Shown here one piece after another: positions 59,483 to 64,000 of a stretch of DNA of 64,000 bases (positions are counted from its first letter, which is position 1; every line of letters starts with the position of its first letter). The translations under genes and the position numbers were made by a program. The notes beneath the pieces are model-generated. The model saw nothing but the letters and a program-made list of their open reading frames with translations. It ran no database searches and had not been told where the DNA came from. Origin of the DNA: Palsa-1447 sp964414785. GTDB taxonomy: Bacteria > Verrucomicrobiota > Verrucomicrobiia > Opitutales > Opitutaceae. The DNA is taken from contig CAYPXZ010000003.1 in NCBI GenBank assembly GCA_964414785.1, forward strand, positions 104,376-168,375, in the 5' to 3' direction.

Positions 59483-60043
59483 TCAGCGCCAGAAATACCG
59501 GACGTAGGACCCGGTGCCCACAAGCACGAGGGCGGCCAGGAGGGTGCAGGCCCAGAACGCACCCGGGAGGAACAGCAGGCTGGCCAGAACAAGCACGGTC
59601 ACGGCGATGCCGACCCAAAGCAGGTAGTTGTCGAACCATATGCCGCCGACCACGTAGATCTGCATCCAGACAAGCATCCCCAGGGCATACGCGGCCTTGT
59701 ACGAGTGGGGGGGGCCAAGTGCGATCGGCAGCGCCACGTACCCGAAGACAAGGATCGCGATGCACACGGCAATGAACCGCTTGTCGATCCGCGAGCGCAC
59801 CTGACGGCCCTGCAGGGTGCCGATCACAAACGAGGCGGCGACACCCGCGAGCGAGAGCCATCCGGAAATGCGCCAGCCGAGCGGCGTCCCGTTCCAGCAG
59901 AGCAGGGAGACCGCAACCCAGATGGATCCCCAAAGCCAGAGGTACAGGTGGCCCCGGTGGGAGCGGAAGGCGGATCGCATGGCCACGCGCGAGGCCTCGA
60001 TATCCCGGAGGGCTTGGGTTGCTTCCTCAGGCGAAATGTTCAT
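59483..60043 (-). CDS. Integral membrane protein of the ABC exporter operon
   Basis: A 186-residue protein with a cytosolic N-terminus of about 30 residues (MNISPEEATQALRDIEASRVAMRSAFRSHRG) and five or six hydrophobic helices (about 32-185). I do not recognise the family beyond its usual association with small ArsR-type regulators and ABC-2 exporters. It may sense or help export the substrate. First gene of the operon; ATG 60043 lies four bases from the proximal operator half. Confidence 0.75.
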   Translation of the reverse strand: MNISPEEATQALRDIEASRVAMRSAFRSHRGHLYLWLWGSIWVAVSLLCWNGTPLGWRISGWLSLAGVAASFVIGTLQGRQVRSRIDKRFIAVCIAILVFGYVALPIALGPPHSYKAAYALGMLVWMQIYVVGGIWFDNYLLWVGIAVTVLVLASLLFLPGAFWACTLLAALVLVGTGSYVRYFWR

Positions 60044-60046
60044 TGC

Positions 60047-60073
60047 AGAGTACTCTATTAAGCAGAGTAATCT
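60047..60073 (-). promoter_or_regulatory. Paired operator boxes in the ABC-exporter operon leader
   Basis: AGAGTACTCT (60047-60056), a perfect 10-bp palindrome, and AGAGTAATCT (60064-60073), a near-palindrome, repeat with 17-base spacing inside the direct repeat GCAGAGTA. They lie between the first start codon (60043) and an AT-rich stretch where TATTAT (60114-60109) is a good -10. Such paired dyads next to an operon that encodes a small winged-helix protein are typical autoregulatory operators. The binding protein is assigned by proximity. Confidence 0.6.
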
Positions 60074-60164
60074 GTCGACGTAATTTCCGGGTTATCCCAC
60101 AATCATCTATAATACAATATCTTCAGGAATTAATGGCCAGCCGACTCCACCTCGCGCACCCGTT

Positions 60165-61157
60165 CTAATCGACGAGACGCCTCTTCACCCCATCCCAAGC
60201 GGAGTCGGGAATCAGGGGGCCCAGATGACGGACGGTCTCCGCCCCCATCAGGGAGGCCAACGCACCACATTCGGCGACCGGCCGGTCCCGGACATAGCCG
60301 TAGAGGAATCCGGCGGCCCATGCGTCGCCGGCGCCGTTGGTGTCGACGACGTCGGGAACATGGATCGGGGCCATCCGGTGCGCCTCCTTGCCTCTGGCGA
60401 TCCACGAGCCGTCCCTTCCCATCTTGACGGCTGCGATGACATCGTGCGTCGCGAGCTCCCTCGCCAGCGCCTCGTAGTCGTTCCCTCGCCCGGGATAGAG
60501 AGCCCGGATCTCATCCTCGTTGGCAAAGACGATGTCGATCCCGTGCCCGAACTGGTGGAACATCCAGTCCCGGGCGGCGTTCACGACCTCGAAGGAGGAG
60601 AGGTCGAGGCTTATCGTGCACCCGGCGGCGCGGGCCGCGTTGAGCACGGCCTCGCACAGGTGCTGGTTGAAGACAAGGTAGCCCTCGATGTGCGCGTGGC
60701 GGGCCCCGCGGAAGTCCTCGGGCGAGATCTCGGAGGGCGAGAGCGTCATCGCCGCGCCCAGGTTGGTCCGCATGGTCCTCTGGGCGTCCGGGGTAACGAG
60801 CGCAAGGCAGCGCGCGTTGGGCACCTGCCCGTGCTTGAAGCGCGAGACGTCGACCCCGGCCTTCCGGAACCGCTCCCTGTAGGTCGTCGCAAGGTGGTCG
60901 TTGCCGAGCTTCCCAACGAAGGCCGTCCTCAGGCCCAGCCTCGCGGCATTGAAGGTGGCGTTGGCTGCGGACCCGCCCGTCGTCTGCGCCGGCGCCTCCC
61001 CGAGGAGGGCGATGATCCGGCCCATCTCGGCGTCGTCGACGAGCACCATGCCTCCCTTGTCCCCGGAGACATTGGCCAGGAAGGAATCCGGAATCTGGGC
61101 CACAAGGTCCATGATGGGGGAGCCCACGCCCACGAGTTCGATCTGCGGTTCGGTCAT
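60165..61157 (-). CDS. PfkB-family carbohydrate/nucleoside kinase, adenosine-kinase-like
   Basis: A 330-residue ribokinase-fold enzyme. It starts IELVGVGSPIMDLVAQIPDSFL, shows TTGGSAANATFNAARLGL (substrate-binding Gly-rich loop), and VVDTNGAGDAWAAGFLYGY with the catalytic Asp and anion hole (GAGD). The N-terminal AGVGSPIMDL-type start and the TGGSAAN loop are those of bacterial adenosine-kinase-like members. The true substrate could be adenosine, another nucleoside or a sugar. It follows the DUF6941 gene by 13 bases. Confidence 0.9.
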   Translation of the reverse strand: MTEPQIELVGVGSPIMDLVAQIPDSFLANVSGDKGGMVLVDDAEMGRIIALLGEAPAQTTGGSAANATFNAARLGLRTAFVGKLGNDHLATTYRERFRKAGVDVSRFKHGQVPNARCLALVTPDAQRTMRTNLGAAMTLSPSEISPEDFRGARHAHIEGYLVFNQHLCEAVLNAARAAGCTISLDLSSFEVVNAARDWMFHQFGHGIDIVFANEDEIRALYPGRGNDYEALARELATHDVIAAVKMGRDGSWIARGKEAHRMAPIHVPDVVDTNGAGDAWAAGFLYGYVRDRPVAECGALASLMGAETVRHLGPLIPDSAWDGVKRRLVD

Positions 61158-61170
61158 AGTGATTCCCGGG

Positions 61171-61611
61171 TCAGCCGGTGACGTTGAGGCTCGTCGCCAG
61201 GAGGCTCTCCTCGTCGACCTCGATCAGGATGGAGTAGTCGCCGGCCCGCTCGAAGCTCAGGTTGCGGATTTCGCTGATGAGGTTGATGCGCAGGAGGGGA
61301 CCCTGCGACTCGAAGGTGCGCTCGATCAGGGGCTTGGGCTCCTCGAGGTCCATGCCCATAGAGATCCTGAGCTGGTGGGTCCCCGCCGCGACGTCCGTGA
61401 TCGTAAGGAACCAGACCATGTGGGGGTGGACCACGGGAAAGTGCTTCGCCATGATGTTGGAGAAGACGCCAAGGATCGTGTGCTTGCCGGATCCCGGGTC
61501 GATGTGCACGGCGTCGCACATCAGCCATGCAAGGAGCTGGGGCTTCGAATTAACGTTCCTTCTTTCCACAGGGGCCGAGTTGGAGGTTGAGGCAGGTGCT
61601 GGGCAATTCAT
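61171..61611 (-). CDS. DUF6941 family protein
   Basis: A 146-residue soluble protein. The segment AWLMCDAVHIDPGSGKHTILGVFSNIMAKHFP is the DUF6941 hallmark (Cys-Asp-x-V ... GKHTILGxF), followed by beta-rich PHMVWFLTITD and a C-terminal EVDEESLLATSLNV, suggesting a small beta-sandwich. Role unknown. The first 25 residues are poorly conserved in character and the true start could be later than ATG 61611. Upstream gene of the PfkB kinase and divergent from the 57-residue membrane protein. Confidence 0.75.
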   Translation of the reverse strand: MNCPAPASTSNSAPVERRNVNSKPQLLAWLMCDAVHIDPGSGKHTILGVFSNIMAKHFPVVHPHMVWFLTITDVAAGTHQLRISMGMDLEEPKPLIERTFESQGPLLRINLISEIRNLSFERAGDYSILIEVDEESLLATSLNVTG

Positions 61612-61646
61612 TTTGCGTGGCCGCCCGCCCATTGCCAGCCTCTGGC

Positions 61647-61820
61647 ATGTTCCAATCCCTGTCCGCCTACCCCCACTGGTTCGTCGTTGGCTGTGCGGCG
61701 CTTGCGGCGGCGGTGGTCCTTTGGATCCTGCTCAAGCTCCTGAAGGCGGCCCTGTGGATGCTCTTCGTCGGCCTCGTCGTCATTGCGGCCCTGGCCGCGG
61801 TGTCGTTTTTCTTCAGGTAG
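61647..61820 (+). CDS. Small membrane protein (57 residues)
   Basis: A 57-residue protein almost entirely composed of two membrane helices: HWFVVGCAALAAAVVLWILL (10-29) and AALWMLFVGLVVIAALAAVSFFF (34-56), separated by the basic turn KLLK. No known family. It lies 60 bases upstream of pyrG on the same strand. ATG 61647 is preferred because the open frame upstream overlaps the DUF6941 start region and has no hydrophobic or conserved pattern. Confidence 0.65.
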   Translation: MFQSLSAYPHWFVVGCAALAAAVVLWILLKLLKAALWMLFVGLVVIAALAAVSFFFR

Positions 61821-61880
61821 CGCCCCCTCTGGGGTTGAAGAATCTTGCGCGAATCACGGGGCGGCGTTTATCCCTCTCGG

Positions 61881-63494
61881 ATGAAATATATCTTCGTGAC
61901 GGGCGGAGTAGTTTCTTCGCTTGGCAAGGGGCTTACTGCGGCCGCCCTCGGGGCGTTGCTTGAGCTTCGCGGCCTGTCCGTCCGGATACAGAAGTTCGAC
62001 CCATACTTGAACGTGGACCCGGGCACGATGAGCCCGTACCAGCACGGCGAGGTGTACGTGCTCGAGGACGGCGCCGAGACGGACCTGGACCTCGGGCACT
62101 ATGAGAGGTTCACAAGCGGGAAGCTTTCGCACCTGAACAGCCTCAGCTCCGGCCAGATCTACGAGAGCGTGATCCAGAAGGAGCGGCGCGGGGTGTACCT
62201 CGGCAAGACCGTGCAGGTGATCCCTCACGTCACGAACGAGATCAAGGAGCGGATCTACGCCGGCGGCAAGGACGTCGACGTCCTTATCACCGAGATCGGG
62301 GGCACGACCGGCGACATCGAGGGGCTTCCGTTCCTCGAGGCCATGAGGCAGTTCGCCCTCGAGATGAAGCCGAACGACGTCGTGTTCATCCACGTGACGC
62401 TGGTCCCCTTCCTCGCGGCGGCCGGGGAGCTAAAGACAAAGCCCACCCAGCAGTCGGTCGCCAAGCTGCGCGAGATCGGCATCCAGCCCCACGTCCTGGT
62501 CTGCCGGTGCGACCACCCCCTCGACATCGACCTCAGGGACAAGCTGAGCATGTTCTGCAACGTCCCGGTCAAGGCGGTCATCGAGTGCCGCGACGTGGAC
62601 AGCTCGATCTACCAGCTGCCGCTCGCCCTCCAGAAGGAGGGGATGGACGAACTCGTCCTCGACCTTCTCGGGTACTCGATCCCGGCCCCGAAGAAGAACA
62701 TCTGGGTCGAGATCGTCAGGCGCCTGCTTAACCCCAGGAACGAGGTCACGATCGGCGTCGTCGGCAAGTACATCGAGCTCCAGGACGCCTACAAGTCGGT
62801 CTACGAGTCCATCACGCACGCGGGTATCGCCAACACCTGCAAGGTAAACGTGAAGCGTATTGATGCGGAGGACCTCGAGAAGAGGGGCGGGATGGCGCTC
62901 CTGAAGGGCCTGGACGGCATCCTTGTCCCAGGCGGCTTCGGCGACCGGGGCACCGAGGGCAAGATCGCCGCCGCGCGCTACGCGCGCGAGAAGGGCATCC
63001 CGTATTTCGGTCTCTGCCTCGGGCTCCAGATCGCCGTGATCGAGATCGCGCGCAATGTGCTGCGCCTGAAGGGGGCCAACAGCACCGAGTTCGACCCGAA
63101 GTGCTCCGAGCCGGTCATCAACATGATGGAGGAGCAGAAGGCCATCACCGACAAGGGTGCCACGATGCGCCTCGGCAGCTACGACTGCGCGGTCACCCCC
63201 GGCACCCTCGCCGCCAAGGCCTACGGCGACACCCTGATACGCGAGCGCCACCGGCACCGCTACGAGGTGAACAACGCCTACGTCGAGCGCCTGAAGAGTG
63301 CCCTCGTCATCAGCGGGATCAACCCGAAGCGAAACCTGGTCGAGATCATCGAGCTCAAGGGGCACCCATGGTTCGTGGCCGTGCAGTTCCACCCCGAGTT
63401 CCAGTCAAAGCCCAACAAGGCCCACCCGCTCTTCGCGGCATTCATAGGCGCCGCCATCAAGGTCCGGCGGGGTGCGCGGAAGGGGCGCAAGTGA
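61881..63494 (+). CDS. pyrG: CTP synthase
   Basis: PyrG aminates UTP to CTP using glutamine. The 537-residue protein has the amidoligase N-terminus MKYIFVTGGVVSSLGKGLTAAALGALLELRG, KFDPYLNVDPGTMSPYQHGEV, GGTTGDIEG, and the C-terminal class I glutaminase domain with PGGFGDRG, the nucleophile in YFGLCLGLQ, and FHPEFQSKP with the catalytic His-Glu. Full normal length. ATG 61881 begins the family sequence. Its stop overlaps the kdsA start (GTGA), the common pyrG-kdsA arrangement linking nucleotide and CMP-KDO supply. Confidence 0.98.
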   Translation: MKYIFVTGGVVSSLGKGLTAAALGALLELRGLSVRIQKFDPYLNVDPGTMSPYQHGEVYVLEDGAETDLDLGHYERFTSGKLSHLNSLSSGQIYESVIQKERRGVYLGKTVQVIPHVTNEIKERIYAGGKDVDVLITEIGGTTGDIEGLPFLEAMRQFALEMKPNDVVFIHVTLVPFLAAAGELKTKPTQQSVAKLREIGIQPHVLVCRCDHPLDIDLRDKLSMFCNVPVKAVIECRDVDSSIYQLPLALQKEGMDELVLDLLGYSIPAPKKNIWVEIVRRLLNPRNEVTIGVVGKYIELQDAYKSVYESITHAGIANTCKVNVKRIDAEDLEKRGGMALLKGLDGILVPGGFGDRGTEGKIAAARYAREKGIPYFGLCLGLQIAVIEIARNVLRLKGANSTEFDPKCSEPVINMMEEQKAITDKGATMRLGSYDCAVTPGTLAAKAYGDTLIRERHRHRYEVNNAYVERLKSALVISGINPKRNLVEIIELKGHPWFVAVQFHPEFQSKPNKAHPLFAAFIGAAIKVRRGARKGRK

Positions 63495-64000
63495 AGATCT
63501 TCGACCCGTCGCGCCTCCTCCTGATAGCGGGCCCGTGCTCGCTCGAGAGCGAGGCGGTGTGCCGCGCCGTAGCGGGCAGGCTCACCGAGATCGGGAGGGC
63601 CCATCCCGAGCTGAAGATCGTCTTCAAGGGATCCTTCGACAAGGCGAACCGCACCTCGGGCAGCGGCCCGAGGGGCACGGGCCTCGAGGAGGGCCTCCAG
63701 CTTCTCTCCCTGGTGAAGAAGGAGTACAAATTCCCGGTGCTCACCGACGTGCACGAGCGCGCTCAATGCGCTCCGGTCGCCGCCGTGTGCGACGTCCTTC
63801 AGATCCCCGCGTTCCTGAGCCGGCAGACGGACCTGCTCCTCGCCGCGGCGGCCACCGGGCGCACGGTCAACGTGAAGAAGGGGCAGTTCCTCTCCCCGCA
63901 GGAGATGGTCCACGTGACCGACAAGCTCAGGCAGGGCGGGGCGAGCGAGATCTGGCAGACCGAGCGCGGCACCACCTTCGGGTACCAGAACCTGGTCGTC
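63491..64000 (+). CDS. kdsA: 3-deoxy-8-phosphooctulonate synthase (N-terminal part)
   Basis: KdsA condenses phosphoenolpyruvate with arabinose-5-phosphate to KDO-8-phosphate for LPS. The gene runs off the window after 170 codons. Visible family sequence: LLLIAGPCSLES, VFKGSFDKANRTS, RGTGLEEGLQLL, FPVLTDVHE, DVLQIPAFLSRQTDLLLAAA and VNVKKGQFLSP. The start is GTG at 63491 within the pyrG stop. Its presence indicates a KDO-containing outer membrane. Confidence 0.97.
   Translation, partial: MKIFDPSRLLLIAGPCSLESEAVCRAVAGRLTEIGRAHPELKIVFKGSFDKANRTSGSGPRGTGLEEGLQLLSLVKKEYKFPVLTDVHERAQCAPVAAVCDVLQIPAFLSRQTDLLLAAAATGRTVNVKKGQFLSPQEMVHVTDKLRQGGASEIWQTERGTTFGYQNLVV

Noticed and set aside
1..64000. CRISPR arrays, phage modules, toxin-antitoxin pairs, transposase-bearing insertion sequences, rRNA
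   Set aside because: No regularly spaced repeats, phage structural genes, transposases or rRNA signatures were found on either strand.

Overview
This is a 64-kb stretch of a high-GC, densely coded chromosome from a Gram-negative bacterium. KdsA (KDO for LPS), TatC, an AsmA-type protein and GDP-fucose genes indicate an outer membrane. A MamK-like actin fragment at the left edge, a Gld-like ABC/DUF4340 block and many conserved hypotheticals of a familiar type point to Verrucomicrobiota, probably Opitutales. That placement is inference from family resemblance; there is no rRNA in the window. Most genes are housekeeping or metabolic, and there is no prophage, CRISPR array, tRNA or rRNA that I can support.

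Layout. 0-8 kb: end of an actin-like gene, an APC permease behind a near-consensus sigma-54 promoter, an HNH nuclease, a GAF histidine kinase and glnD (nitrogen sensing). 8-19.5 kb: valS, an FMN reductase, gmd-fcl (GDP-L-fucose), tatC with an enlarged first periplasmic loop, a Na+/H+ antiporter, an aldo/keto reductase, and prfB with its programmed +1 frameshift. 19.5-21.6 kb: three hypotheticals, then an intergenic stretch with a possible small RNA, a perfect intrinsic-terminator hairpin and, six bases beyond the hairpin, a 684-nt group II intron that has lost its reverse transcriptase. 21.6-28.5 kb: a six-gene sulfate-assimilation operon (cysH-cysD-cysNC-cobA-sirB-cysI) with siroheme genes built in. 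28.7-34 kb: small accessory enzymes, a Tat-exported Gfo/Idh protein and a PIN-PhoH ATPase. 34-36 kb: def, a corrinoid adenosyltransferase and a DUF6580 membrane protein.

36-42 kb holds the most unusual coding content. A translationally coupled membrane pair (35906-38964) looks like an undescribed relative of the TolQR/ExbBD/MotAB ion-driven stators. A sulfatase-fold protein (40545-41759) lacks its formylglycine residue and two metal ligands. 41.7-55.5 kb: a large hybrid sensor kinase, then a Gld-like ABC transporter operon with DUF4340 and AsmA-type proteins, and birA. 55.5-64 kb: proA with interleaved inverted repeats abutting its start codon, an ABC-2 exporter operon with its own small winged-helix regulator and a likely operator, a PfkB kinase, and pyrG-kdsA running off the right edge.

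Genes are packed tightly. Within operons, ATGA or GTGA start/stop overlaps are the rule. Several convergent pairs overlap at their 3' ends by 4 to 29 bases.
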